The notes beneath the pieces are model-generated. The model did not search any database. It had not been told where the DNA came from and saw only the letters and a list, made by a program, of their open reading frames with translations. A stretch of 64,000 bases of DNA from CAVQCX01 sp963775335 (lineage in GTDB: Bacteria; Pseudomonadota; Gammaproteobacteria; Chromatiales; Chromatiaceae). The stretch spans positions 1,054,001-1,118,000 of the forward strand of contig CAVZIJ010000002.1 of the NCBI GenBank assembly GCA_963775335.1, written 5' to 3'. The translations under genes were made by a program, and so were the position numbers. Positions 1-9,063 of this stretch are shown here, piece by piece (position 1 is the first letter of the stretch; each line of letters begins with the position of its first letter).

Positions 1-149
1 GACTGGCCACCGGCATCTGGCTTCGGGACCCGGGCTGCGCCCCCATCCCGGAGAACGGTACCATCTCGGTGCCCGAGGCACCGGGCCTAGGAGCCTGTCG
101 TCCAAAGTCCGACAGGCGCCCGGGTCTGCCTCCTGAAATATCCGACTGA
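1..149 (+). CDS. menC: C-terminal end of an enolase-superfamily enzyme, probably o-succinylbenzoate synthase (partial)
   Basis: An open frame (codons from base 3) runs from the window edge to TGA at 147-149. It contains GTISVPEAPGLGACRP, which resembles the closing strand and 'P.APGLG' end of MenC and related enolase-superfamily enzymes. MenC dehydrates SHCHC to o-succinylbenzoate in menaquinone synthesis. The gene sits directly before a DHNA-CoA-thioesterase-like gene and a MenE-like ligase, and this context is the stronger evidence. Only about 48 residues are visible and no catalytic residue is included, so another member of the superfamily is possible. Confidence 0.5.
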   Translation, partial: LATGIWLRDPGCAPIPENGTISVPEAPGLGACRPKSDRRPGLPPEISD

Positions 150-157
150 GGTTCGGC

Positions 158-589
158 ATGACATTCGAATACGAGCTCCGTCTGGGCATGTCGTCGGTCG
201 ACGCCGCCGGGGTGCTTTTCTACCCCGAGCTCTTCCGCCACGCGCATGACGCCTACGAGGCGTTCATGGCCGATCGGGGTCTGGACCTCGCGCCCCTGCT
301 GCGGGAAGGCGGCTATGGGCTGCCCATCGCCCGTGCGGAGGCGGACTTCCTGGGCCCTCTGCGCCACGGCGAGCAGGTGCGGATCAAGGTCGAGGTAAGC
401 CGGATCGGCGAGCGATCCTTTACCATCCAATGCGAGCTTACCGACAGTCGGGGCCGCGCCTGCGCACGAGTGACGACGGTGCACGTCTGCGTGGATCGCG
501 CAACGGGCCGCGCTACGGCCTTGCCCGAGGCGCTGCGCCTGAGACTGGGGCAAGCGCGACCGGCGGGTGCCGAGGCAGGCGATCCGTGA
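158..589 (+). CDS. menI: Hot-dog fold acyl-CoA thioesterase, probably DHNA-CoA hydrolase
   Basis: 143 aa, the usual length for the 4-hydroxybenzoyl-CoA thioesterase family. The N-terminus shows the family pattern 'D.AGVLFYPELFRHAHDAYEAF', in which the Asp (here VDAAGV) is the catalytic acid, followed by the hot-dog strands ('ARAEADFLGPLRHGEQV'). The likely reaction is hydrolysis of 1,4-dihydroxy-2-naphthoyl-CoA in menaquinone synthesis. The specificity is inferred from position between menC-like and menE-like genes and not from sequence. Its TGA stop overlaps the GTG start of menE (GTGA at 586-589), which indicates translational coupling. Confidence 0.75.
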   Translation: MTFEYELRLGMSSVDAAGVLFYPELFRHAHDAYEAFMADRGLDLAPLLREGGYGLPIARAEADFLGPLRHGEQVRIKVEVSRIGERSFTIQCELTDSRGRACARVTTVHVCVDRATGRATALPEALRLRLGQARPAGAEAGDP

Positions 590-2092
590 CGAGCCGGGCG
601 ATTCCGGGCGACTGGCTCGGCCGGGCCGCCAAGGGCTGGGGCCGCCGTGCTGCCCTGATCACCGCCCTCGAGACCTTGGACTATCGGGCTCTGCACTCTC
701 GGGTTGGGGCGCTGGCGGCCCGAGCGGCGGGGGTGTTGCCCGAGCGGCTCTCCGGGGTGGCGGTACTGAGCCGCAGCCCCGAGCGCATCGCCTGGGCCCT
801 CTACCTTGCCCTGCATCGGGGGATATCCCTGCTGCCGCTGGACCCGGACCGGAGCAGGCTCGACGCCTTGCTCGAGAGCTGTCGGACCCACTGGGTCTTG
901 TGCGACGCCGAGCTGACCGCCCTCGTCCCCGCCGGGACCCGGGCCGTGCCTGCCGATTGGCTGACCCAGCCCTCGGAGAGCGCAGCCCGGCCGGCCCGAC
1001 CCGCCGGCGGCGAGAAGGTCCAGCTTCTGGTGGCAACCAGTGGCACCACCGGGGCCTCGCCCAAGGCGGCGTCGCTCACCGGGCACGCCCTGGCCGCGGC
1101 CGTGTGCGCCTCCCGGGAGAGACTCGGGCTGTCGCCCGGCGACGCTTGGCTCGCCTGTCTGCCGCTCTGGCACATCGGCGGACTCTCGATCCTGCTGCGC
1201 TGCCTGGAGGCCGGCGCGAGCGCCGTGCTGCACGAGCGGTTCGACGCCGCGCGCGTCTGGCACGACCTCGAGACCCGCGCGATCACCCACCTGTCCCTCG
1301 TGCCGCCCATGTTGGCACGGCTGCTCGATCACGCGGGGGAGAGCCGGCCCTCGCCGACTCTGCGCGCAGTGCTCGTGGGGGGCGGCCCGCTGTCCGAGTC
1401 TCTGGCGCGGCAGGCCTGGCGCGCTGGATGGCCGATCTGCCCGAGCTACGGCGCGAGCGAGGCGGGCTCTCAAATCGCCACCCTGTGTGGCCCCGGGGGA
1501 GGCCTGGCAGGCCGGGGACGTTGGCCCGCCGCTGCCCCGTGTGCAAGTCGAGATCATCGGCGCCGACGGCCATCCCACCCAAGGCACCGGCCGCATCCGC
1601 ATCGCTGGACCCGCGCTGATGGCCGGCTATGCCCGGGCGGACGGCGCCCTGGGAGAAGGGCTCTCCGGCACGGGCTTCGACACCGGAGATCTCGGCTTTT
1701 TGGACGCCGCCGGGCACCTGCATGTCCTGGGGCGAGCCGACGAGGTCCTGGTCAGCGCCGGAGAGAACATTCACCCGGCCGAGCCGGAGCGCCTCCTGAT
1801 GGGCTGCCCCGGCGTGCGCGAGGCTGCCGTCACCGCCCGGCCGGACCCGGTCTGGGGACACCGGCTGGTGGCGCTCGTGGTGACCGAGTTGTCCGATGCA
1901 GCCCTGGAGGCCTGGACGCGACGCAATATCCCTTCGCGGGTCCGCCCGCGCGAGCTCATTCGCGTGCACGATCTGCCCCGCAACGCCCTCGGCAAGCTCG
2001 AGCGCCACACCTTATCCACGCTGCTGGAGTGGATCGATTCGTCGCGTGGCTCTGCAAACCGGCCCGGCACGGACGCCCCTGAGCCGCCGTAG
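586..2092 (+). CDS. menE: O-succinylbenzoate-CoA ligase (AMP-forming), one frameshift
   Basis: ANL-superfamily adenylating enzyme. The phosphate loop TSGTTGASPKAA and the YGASEAGSQ motif lie in the first part. The hinge and C-terminal motifs (GDLGFLDAAGHLHVLGRADE, then NALGKLER with the catalytic Lys) lie in the second part. The two parts are in different frames: the first runs from GTG 586 to about 1500, the second to TAG 2092. They join cleanly in the G run near 1490-1502 if one base is removed (1507 bp = 3n+1). It activates o-succinylbenzoate with ATP and CoA. The start overlaps the menI stop. Whether the indel is a sequencing error or real inactivation cannot be decided here. Confidence 0.8.
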
Positions 2093-2164
2093 GTCAGGCT
2101 GGGGCGAAGCGGCTGCCCGACGCCCCCTTCAACACAGGCCCAATATCCTGTTAGCCTCCTCTCC

Positions 2165-2674
2165 ATGCCTTTGACTCCGCCACACACCACGCGCCTCAGA
2201 AAGTCGGTCACCATCGTGGCGCCGCTGCCAATGGTGTTCGCCTTTTGGAGCGATATCGGCAACTTCCCGCGCTTCATCCCGTTGATCGAAGCCGTCCGGC
2301 CCATTGATGTGAAGCGCTCGCAATGGATCGTTCCGGCGCCCTTGGGGCTCTCGGCGGTGTTCGAGTCCGAGGTGGTCGAGTGGATCCCGGACCGACGCAT
2401 GGTCTGGGAGAGCCGCCACTCCCTTGGTCAAGGCCGAGGCTGCCTGGACTTCCGGGAGGTCGGTGCCGCAACGCGGGTCGATTGCCTCGTCGAGTACGAG
2501 CTGGGTCCTTTGTGGCTGAGACGTCTGGCCGCCCTGATGAGCCGTCTCGGATTCCCGTCGAGCGCCTTCGACGAGGGCTTTCTCCGGATCAAGCGGGAGA
2601 TCGAGGCGAGCGTCAGCGCGAGCCCCGCGGGCCCGCGGGCCAAGGAGGCAACGCCGCAAAGCCGCAGGTCATAG
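2165..2674 (+). CDS. SRPBCC/START-fold protein (polyketide cyclase / COQ10-like)
   Basis: 169 aa. The pattern SVTIVAPLPMVFAFWSDIGN, then FPRFIPLIEAV, is typical of the first strand and helices of START-like lipid-binding domains, with the helix-grip C-terminal helix near 'AFDEGFLRIKREIEA'. These domains bind hydrophobic ligands, and some assist quinone delivery (COQ10). Placement just after menaquinone genes is suggestive but the 70-bp gap leaves operon membership open. No catalytic residues are recognised and the ligand is unknown. The last 20 residues are low-complexity and probably disordered. Confidence 0.65.
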   Translation: MPLTPPHTTRLRKSVTIVAPLPMVFAFWSDIGNFPRFIPLIEAVRPIDVKRSQWIVPAPLGLSAVFESEVVEWIPDRRMVWESRHSLGQGRGCLDFREVGAATRVDCLVEYELGPLWLRRLAALMSRLGFPSSAFDEGFLRIKREIEASVSASPAGPRAKEATPQSRRS

Positions 2675-2903
2675 AGTCCGTATCATAATCTGCTGCGAGC
2701 CGAATTGGGCTCCGGCATTCTCGCCGGTGGGTTGGCGGAGACCCGCCCCTGGTCGACGCCGCTCTGTGCCGGCTCCCGATCGCCGTCGGAGACCACCCGG
2801 CCAATACCGCGCGCCGCATCACTGACCGCAAGTGACCCCCCTCTGACCCTGTGGGATAATTCCGGCTCGTCCTCGCACCGGCCTATCTACCAGCGACTCT
2901 CCT

Positions 2904-4944
2904 ATGAGCGACCGACGCAAGATCCTGATCACCAGCGCCCTGCCCTATGCCAACGGGCCCATCCACATCGGGCATCTGGTGGAGTACATCCAGACCGACA
3001 TCTGGGCACGCTTTCAGAAGATGCGCGGCCACGAGTGCTGGTACTGCTGCGCCGACGATGCCCACGGCACCCCGATCATGCTGCGCGCCCGCCAGGAGGG
3101 GATCAGCCCCGAGGCGCTAATCGCGCGGGTCTCCGAGGAGCACAAGGCCGATTTCGCCGCCTTCCGCGTCGCCTTCGACAACTACCACTCGACCCACTCC
3201 GAAGAGAACCGCCACTACTCCGACGTCATCTACGAGCGCAACCGCGACGCCGGTCATATCGCCAAACGCCAGATCACCCAGGCCTACGATCCCGTGGAGC
3301 AGATGTTCCTGCCCGACCGCTTCATCAAAGGCGAGTGCCCCAAGTGTGGCGCAGCGGACCAATACGGGGACAACTGCGAGGCGTGCGGGGCGAGCTACTC
3401 GCCCGGACGAGCTGAAGAACCCTTACTCCGCGGTCTCGGGCGCCAAGCCCATCGAGCGCGAATCCGACCACTATTTCTTCAAGCTCGGCGGACTTCGAGG
3501 AGATGCTCAAGAACTGGACCGAAGGGGGCAGCCTCCAGGTCCAGATCGCGAACAAGCTCAACGAATGGTTCTACGCCGGTCTGCAGGAATGGGACATCTC
3601 CCGGGACGCCCCCTACTTCGGCTTCGAGATCCCGGATCACCCGGGCAAGTACTTCTATGTCTGGCTGGACGCCCCGGTCGGCTACATGGCCAGCTTCCGC
3701 AATCTCTGCGACCGGACCCAGGCCTGGATTTCGATGCCTTCTGGGCCCCGGACTCCGACGCCGAGCTCTACCATTTCATCGGCAAGGACATCGTCTACTT
3801 CCATTGCCTGTTCTGGCCGGCGATGCTCGAGGGCGCGGACTTTCGCAAGCCCACGGCGGTATTCGCTCACGGCTTTCTCACCGTGGACGGACAAAAGATG
3901 TCCAAGTCGCGGGGCACCTTCATCAAGGCCCGCACCTACCTCGACCACCTCGATCCCGAGTACCTGCGCTACTACTTCGCCGCCAAGCTCGGCCCCGGGG
4001 TGGACGACATCGACCTGAACCTGGAGGACTTCGCCCAACGGGTCAATGCAGACCTCGTGGGAAAGGTAGTGAATATCGCCAGCCGCTGCGCCGGGTTCAT
4101 CAGCAAACGCTTCGACGGGCAGCTCTCGGACACTCTGTCGGAGCCGACGCTGTTCGAGGAATTCTCCGGGGCCGGCGCGGCCATCGCCGAGGCCTACGAG
4201 CGGCGCGAGCTCAGCCGCGCGGTGCGCGAGATCATGGCGCTCGCCGACCGGGCCAATCAATGGATCGACGAGAAGCAGCCCTGGGTCGTCGCCAAGCAGG
4301 CGGGACAGGAGGCACTCTTGCAGGCGATCTGCACCATGGGACTGAACCTGTTCCGGGTATTGATCGGCTATCTGCGCCCGGTGCTGCCCGGAACCGCCGA
4401 GGCCTCCGAGTCCTTCCTGCAGATCCCGCCTCTGACCTGGGATCAGCTCTCCAGCCCCCTCACCGGCCACCGCATCGACTTCTTCAAGCCGCTCATGACC
4501 CGGGCTGAGCCCGCCCGAATCCAGGCGATGGTCGAAGCCTCCCGAGAAGACCTGGCGGCGGTGGAGACGCCCAAGACAGGCCCCGCCGAAGGCCACCCGG
4601 AGAAGGAGCCCATGGCCGACACGATCGACTACGCCGACTTCGCCAAGCTCGACCTGCGCGTCGTGCGCATCGTGGAGGCCCGCCCCGTGGAGGGGGCCCA
4701 CAAGCTGTTGCAGCTCAAGCTCGACCTGGGGGGCGAGACCCGCAACGTCTTCGCGGGGATCAAGTCGGCCTACGCACCCGAATCCCTGGAAGGGCGGATG
4801 ACGGTGATGGTGGCGAATCTTGCGCCGCGCAAGATGAAGTTCGGCCTGTCCGAAGGGATGCTGCTCGCCGCCGGACCCGGCGGCAAGGAGCTGTTCATCC
4901 TCTCACCCGACGCCGGAGCGCAGCCCGGCATGCGGGTGAAGTAG
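2904..4944 (+). CDS. metG: Methionyl-tRNA synthetase with three frameshifts
   Basis: Charges tRNA-Met. The N-terminus has ILITSALPYANGPIHIGHL with the HIGH signature, then the zinc knuckle (CPKCGAADQYGDNCEACGAS). The KMSKS loop is present as GQKMSKSRGTF, and the C-terminal tRNA-binding EMAP-type domain (DFAKLDLRVVRIVEARPVEG) ends at 4944. The reading frame shifts at about 3402 (one extra base), 3490 (one extra base) and 3721 (one base missing). After correction the protein is 679 aa, close to the E. coli enzyme (about 677). Because metG is normally single-copy and indispensable, the defects are more likely sequence errors than decay. An AT-rich gataat at 2855-2860 may be a -10 element. Confidence 0.9.
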
Positions 4945-5008
4945 CCGACATGCCGTCCGGCTCAGCCTCGGAAGGCGGACCCGTAGACCCCGCGGGCCGG
5001 CTCCCAAC

Positions 5009-5686
5009 TCACTTCGCAGCGGCCGGCTGCGGCTCCGCCGCAGGCGCTGCCGCAGGCGCTGCCGCAGGCGCTGCCGCAGGCGCTGCCGCAGGCGCTGCCG
5101 GCTGGGCCGGAGCGGGCTGGGGCTGTGCCGGCCGGGCAGCCTGGGGCTGACCCAGCGAGGGGACCCCGTTCTTGCCCAGCTCCGCCAGCACCTGATCGGT
5201 GATGTCCAGGCTGGTATCGTGATCGAACACCAGTGCGTTGCCGCTGAGCAGGACCACCTTCATCCCCTTGGCATCGGCCACCCGACGGGCAACCGGGCGT
5301 ACCTGCTGGCGCATCCAGGCCAGCAATCGGACCCGGCGGGTGGCGAGGATCTCGTTGGCCTTCCTGCGGGCCTGGGCGAAGCGCTGGTTCGCCTCCTGGA
5401 CCAGCTTCTGGAACTCCGCCTTCTTCTCGGCGCTGGGCTTGTCGCCCAGATCGTCTTTGGCCTTCTTCACCTGGTCGGCCAGCTGGCTCTGAACCTGACG
5501 CAGCTGCTGCTGCAGCTGGCGGCGACTAGCGGCCAGCTGACTGTTGACCTGGGTCAGCAGCCCGCTATCGGTGACCACACGGTTGAGGTCCAGCACGGCA
5601 ACCGGACTGCCGAGCTGCCCACAGGAGACCAAGCTCAATACCAGGGCGATCAGCGCCGCCGGGCGCGCCAGGGATGTGATACGCAT
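5009..5686 (-). CDS. OmpH/Skp-family periplasmic protein, predicted lipoprotein with Ala/Pro-rich tail
   Basis: 225 aa. The signal peptide ends in a lipobox (LVLSLVSCG). The centre (residues about 45-115) is rich in charged and Gln residues and predicted coiled coil, including FQKLVQEANQRFAQARRKAN, like the tentacle helices of Skp chaperones. 'VAVLDLNRVVTDSGLL' is the usual OmpH N-terminal strand. The last 45 residues are an Ala/Pro repeat coded by a 12-bp tandem repeat. Skp homologues hold unfolded outer-membrane proteins. Soluble Skp has no lipid anchor, so this may be a tethered paralogue. It is convergent with metG and divergent from rnfA. Confidence 0.65.
   Translation of the reverse strand: MRITSLARPAALIALVLSLVSCGQLGSPVAVLDLNRVVTDSGLLTQVNSQLAASRRQLQQQLRQVQSQLADQVKKAKDDLGDKPSAEKKAEFQKLVQEANQRFAQARRKANEILATRRVRLLAWMRQQVRPVARRVADAKGMKVVLLSGNALVFDHDTSLDITDQVLAELGKNGVPSLGQPQAARPAQPQPAPAQPAAPAAAPAAAPAAAPAAAPAAEPQPAAAK
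5041..5100. repeat. Tandem repeat, 12-bp unit x5
   Basis: Five perfect copies of caggcgctgccg encode the repeated Pro-Ala-Ala-Ala stretch at the C-terminus of the Skp-like lipoprotein. Twelve bases is a multiple of three, so copy-number change would alter tail length without shifting frame. Confidence 0.9.
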
Positions 5687-6176
5687 GAAGTCATTCCTTA
5701 TTCGGACGGATTCTCGAGCGGAACAGCCCCACCGGCGAATCGATGCGCGGTGGACAGGGGAGGCGGCACGTCGACGCCGCTCGACCCCCAGGAGCCTATG
5801 GCTACGCCTCTCTGGACGGAGGTATTAGCCGTCGGAGATTAAGGAGTGTTATCCCTGGCGTCAATCCCGACTCAAGGCGCGGTTGTCAGTCCTGAAGCGG
5901 CGCCGTATCCTTTTGCGCTTAGCGGGCTGTGCTTAGCGGGCTGTTGCAAAACAGTCGGTTAGCGCTAGCCAGGCTGTCCCGGCAACGAGTCCGGCGCGCA
6001 AGCGTCTGATTCGTCATCGCCGAGCGCAGCCTCGCGACGAGATCGGCATCATCGATCGTCTCGCCCCGGGACAAGATAGTGCATCGATCCCAAGGGGCCC
6101 GAATGTGGGCAACTGACGAGCCAACAGGGCGGCAGGCCCTTTCCCCAGGTCTGACTCAGCGGCGATCCGCACCATC
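5687..6176. other. Divergent intergenic region upstream of the Rnf operon
   Basis: No gene was recognised in 490 bp between the Skp-like gene and rnfA. A 14-bp unit gcttagcgggctgt occurs twice in tandem (5917-5930 and 5931-5944), followed by a small inverted repeat ctgttgcaaaacag (5941-5954). Promoters for both flanking genes are expected here, but no convincing -35/-10 pair was assigned. Confidence 0.5.
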
Positions 6177-6758
6177 ATGCAAGAGTACGCCCTCATCCTC
6201 ATCAGCACGGTCCTGGTCAACAACTTCGTCCTGGTGAAGTTCCTCGGGCTTTGCCCGTTCATGGGCGTGTCGCGCAAGCTCGAGACCGCGACCGGCATGG
6301 GGCTCGCCACGACTTTCGTGCTCACCCTATCCGCGGCCTGCTCCTATCTGGTCGACGAGTACCTGCTGATCCCCCTGGGACTGGAGTACTTGCGGACCAT
6401 CGCCTTCATTCTGGTGATCGCGGTCGTCGTCCAGTTCACCGAGCTGGTCATGCACAAGACGAGCCCGGTGCTGTACCGCGTCCTGGGGATCTTTCTGCCG
6501 CTGATCACCACCAATTGCGCCGTGCTGGGCGTGGCGCTGCTCAACACCCAGCAACACCACGACTTCGCAGAGTCGGCACTCTACGGCTTCGGCGCAGCAA
6601 CGGGCTTCGCGCTTGTGCTGGTCCTGTTCGCGGGCGTACGCGAGCGGGTCACCGCTGCTGACGTCCCCGAGCCTTTCCAGGGAAACGCCATCGCCCTGAT
6701 CACCGCCGGGCTGATGTCCATGGCCTTCATGGGCTTCGCCGGACTGGTGCCGAGCTGA
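6177..6758 (+). CDS. rnfA: Rnf electron-transport complex subunit A
   Basis: 193 aa, the same length as E. coli RsxA, and near-identical to it through TVLVNNFVLVKFLGLCPFMG and IFLPLITTNCAVLGVALLN. It is a six-helix inner-membrane subunit. RnfA and RnfE form the antiparallel pair that holds a membrane [2Fe-2S] cluster at the conserved Cys residues (GLCPF and TTNCA). The complex couples ferredoxin/NAD electron transfer to ion movement or reduces SoxR and nitrogenase ferredoxins. First gene of rnfABCDGE. Confidence 0.97.
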   Translation: MQEYALILISTVLVNNFVLVKFLGLCPFMGVSRKLETATGMGLATTFVLTLSAACSYLVDEYLLIPLGLEYLRTIAFILVIAVVVQFTELVMHKTSPVLYRVLGIFLPLITTNCAVLGVALLNTQQHHDFAESALYGFGAATGFALVLVLFAGVRERVTAADVPEPFQGNAIALITAGLMSMAFMGFAGLVPS

Positions 6759-6771
6759 GGCTGGCCGGGCC

Positions 6772-7335
6772 GTGCTGACCGCCATCCTCACCGTGACCGC
6801 CCTGGCGCTGGCCTTCGGTCTGCTGCTCGGCTACGCGAGCGCGCGTTTTCACGTCGAAGGCGACCCCATCGTCGCAAAGATCGACGAGCTGCTGCCCCAG
6901 ACCCAGTGCGGGCAATGCGGCTTTGCCGGCTGCCGGCCGTACGCCGAGGCCATCGCCAGCGGGCAGAGCGAGATCAACCGATGCGCCCCGGGGGGGGAGG
7001 CCACCATCCTGTCGCTGGCCGACCTGCTGGGCCGGGATCCGGTGCCCATGGACGAGTCACTGGCGGCTAAGGTGCCCTCGCTCGCCGTCATCGACGAGCA
7101 TCTCTGCATCGGCTGCACCCTCTGCCTGCAGGCCTGCCCCGTGGATGCCATCCTCGGCGCGGCCAAGCAGATGCATACGGTGATCGCCGGCGAATGCACC
7201 GGGTGTGAGCTCTGCCTGCCCCCCTGCCCGGTCGACTGCATACGCATGGAGCCTATTCCTCAAGAGATCCGTACCTGGCGTTGGCCTTTCCCGGGCATAG
7301 CCGGTCGCGACATCGGTGTATCCGCGGCCGCCTGA
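6772..7335 (+). CDS. rnfB: Rnf complex ferredoxin-type subunit B
   Basis: 187 aa, GTG start 13 bp after rnfA. An N-terminal membrane anchor (residues 1-23) is followed by the four-Cys Fe-S domain (TQCGQCGFAGCRPYAEA plus C at NRCAPGG). Two [4Fe-4S] ferredoxin motifs follow: CIGCTLCLQACP and CTGCELCLPPCP. It carries electrons between soluble ferredoxin and the membrane part of the complex. Its stop is 4 bp before the rnfC start. Confidence 0.96.
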   Translation: MLTAILTVTALALAFGLLLGYASARFHVEGDPIVAKIDELLPQTQCGQCGFAGCRPYAEAIASGQSEINRCAPGGEATILSLADLLGRDPVPMDESLAAKVPSLAVIDEHLCIGCTLCLQACPVDAILGAAKQMHTVIAGECTGCELCLPPCPVDCIRMEPIPQEIRTWRWPFPGIAGRDIGVSAAA

Positions 7336-7339
7336 GCCC

Positions 7340-9061
7340 ATGTCCAGCACCGTCTCGCCGTTCGCCCCCGAACCGGCCCAGCGTCGGCTCTGGCAGTTCC
7401 CCGGCGGTCTGCATCTGCCCGAGAACAAGCTGCAGTCGACGGGACGGCCGATCTCGCCCGCGCCGCTGCCGCCCCGGCTGATCCTGCCGCTGCACCAGCA
7501 CATCGGTGCACCGTCGGAGCTGCTGGTGAAACCAGGCGAGCAGGTCCTCAAAGGCCAGCAGATTGCACGGGCCAAGGGCTATGTCAGTGCAGCGTTGCAC
7601 GCCCCCACTTCGGGACGCGTGAGCGCCATCGGCCCCCATCCGGTTCCTCACCCGTCTGGGCTTTCCGCGCCATGCATCCACATCGAGACGGACGGGGCCG
7701 AGGAATGGGCCGAGCTGCCCCCGCCGCTGCCGGACTTCGAGCAGATCGAAGCGGCCACGCTTCGCGAGCGCATCCGCTGGGCCGGACTCGTGGGCCTGGG
7801 AGGTGCCGCCTTCCCCAGCGCGGTCAAGCTCAATCCGGGCCCGGACCAGCCCATCCACACCCTGATCCTGAACGGCGCCGAGTGCGAGCCCTACATCACC
7901 TGCGACGACATGCTGATGCGGGAGCGCGCGGACGAGGTCATCGCGGGGGCCCGGGTGCTGCTGCACATCCTCGGGGCGGAGCGATGCCTCATAGGCGTCG
8001 AGGACAACAAGCCCGAGGCGATCGCTGCGCTGCGACGCGCCCTGGAGGGAGCCGGGACCCTCCCCATCGAGGTCGCGGTGATACCCACCCTGTACCCAAG
8101 CGGCGGGGAGAAGCAGCTGATCCGGGTCCTGACCGGCCGGGAGGTGCCCAACAACAGCATCCCCGCCCAGATCGGCATCGTCTGCCACAACGTGGCCACC
8201 GCCGCTGCGGCCGCCGACGCGGTGCTGCACGGCCGTCCGCTGATCTCGCGGGTGGTCACCCTGACCGGGGCCGGCATGGCCGAGCCCCAGAACCGGGAGG
8301 TGCTCATCGGCACGCCGGCCGACTGGCTGATCGCAGCCAGCGGCGGCTATCGCCCGGAGCTGGCGCGGCTGGTCCTGGGCGGCCCGATGATGGGGATCTC
8401 GCTCCACACCGACGGGATACCGCTCACGAAAGGCGCCAACTGCCTGCTGGCGACCAGCGCCGCCGAGTCCCCGCACCCGGGCCCAGCGCTCGCATGCATC
8501 CGCTGCGGCGCCTGCGCCCGGAGCTGCCCGGTGAGCCTGCTGCCCCAACAGCTCTATTGGTTCGCCCGGGCACGCGACTTCGACCGCATCCAAGACTACG
8601 ATTTGTTCGATTGCATCGAGTGCGGCTGCTGCGCCTACGTCTGCCCCTCGCAGATCCCTCTGGTGCAGTACTACCGCTTCGCCAAGACCGAGATCTGGGC
8701 TCAGGAGGAGGAAAAGCGCAAGGCGGACCGCGCTCGGCGCCGCCACGAGGCGCGTGTGGCGCGCCTCGATCGGCTCGAGCAGGAGCGCAAGTCGCGGCTG
8801 CGCAAGCGCAAGGAAGAGCTGTCCGAGGGTACTGCGCCCAGCGGCAGCACCGCGCCGGGAGCGCACGCCAAGAAAGCCGCCATCGAGGCCGCGATGAGAC
8901 GGGTGGCCGAGAAAAAATCCGCCGAGGCCATCGCGCCGGCCAGCACGGCGGAGCTTACGGAGGCCCAGAGCCGAAAGATCGAGGCGGTGAAGGCACGCCG
9001 CCGGGGGACCACCCAAGGCACCGAGCCGGCCCCTGAGCCGGCCGAGGATGGGGAGCCCTGA
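7340..9061 (+). CDS. rnfC: Rnf complex NADH-binding subunit C
   Basis: 573 aa. ATG 7340 follows the rnfB stop closely and was chosen over an in-frame upstream GTG at 7316 that would overlap rnfB. The NADH/FMN-binding core has GLGGAAFPSAVKL and LNGAECEPYITCDD. Two [4Fe-4S] sets follow: CIRCGACARSCP and CIECGCCAYVCP. The last 130 residues are a highly charged Arg/Glu/Ala helix, as in proteobacterial RnfC proteins with extended tails. Peripheral cytoplasmic subunit. Confidence 0.96.
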   Translation: MSSTVSPFAPEPAQRRLWQFPGGLHLPENKLQSTGRPISPAPLPPRLILPLHQHIGAPSELLVKPGEQVLKGQQIARAKGYVSAALHAPTSGRVSAIGPHPVPHPSGLSAPCIHIETDGAEEWAELPPPLPDFEQIEAATLRERIRWAGLVGLGGAAFPSAVKLNPGPDQPIHTLILNGAECEPYITCDDMLMRERADEVIAGARVLLHILGAERCLIGVEDNKPEAIAALRRALEGAGTLPIEVAVIPTLYPSGGEKQLIRVLTGREVPNNSIPAQIGIVCHNVATAAAAADAVLHGRPLISRVVTLTGAGMAEPQNREVLIGTPADWLIAASGGYRPELARLVLGGPMMGISLHTDGIPLTKGANCLLATSAAESPHPGPALACIRCGACARSCPVSLLPQQLYWFARARDFDRIQDYDLFDCIECGCCAYVCPSQIPLVQYYRFAKTEIWAQEEEKRKADRARRRHEARVARLDRLEQERKSRLRKRKEELSEGTAPSGSTAPGAHAKKAAIEAAMRRVAEKKSAEAIAPASTAELTEAQSRKIEAVKARRRGTTQGTEPAPEPAEDGEP

Positions 9062-9063
9062 GC

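Noticed and set aside
7253..9016. 587-aa minus-strand ORF opposite rnfC
   Set aside because: Antisense shadow: rnfC carries all family motifs and operon context.
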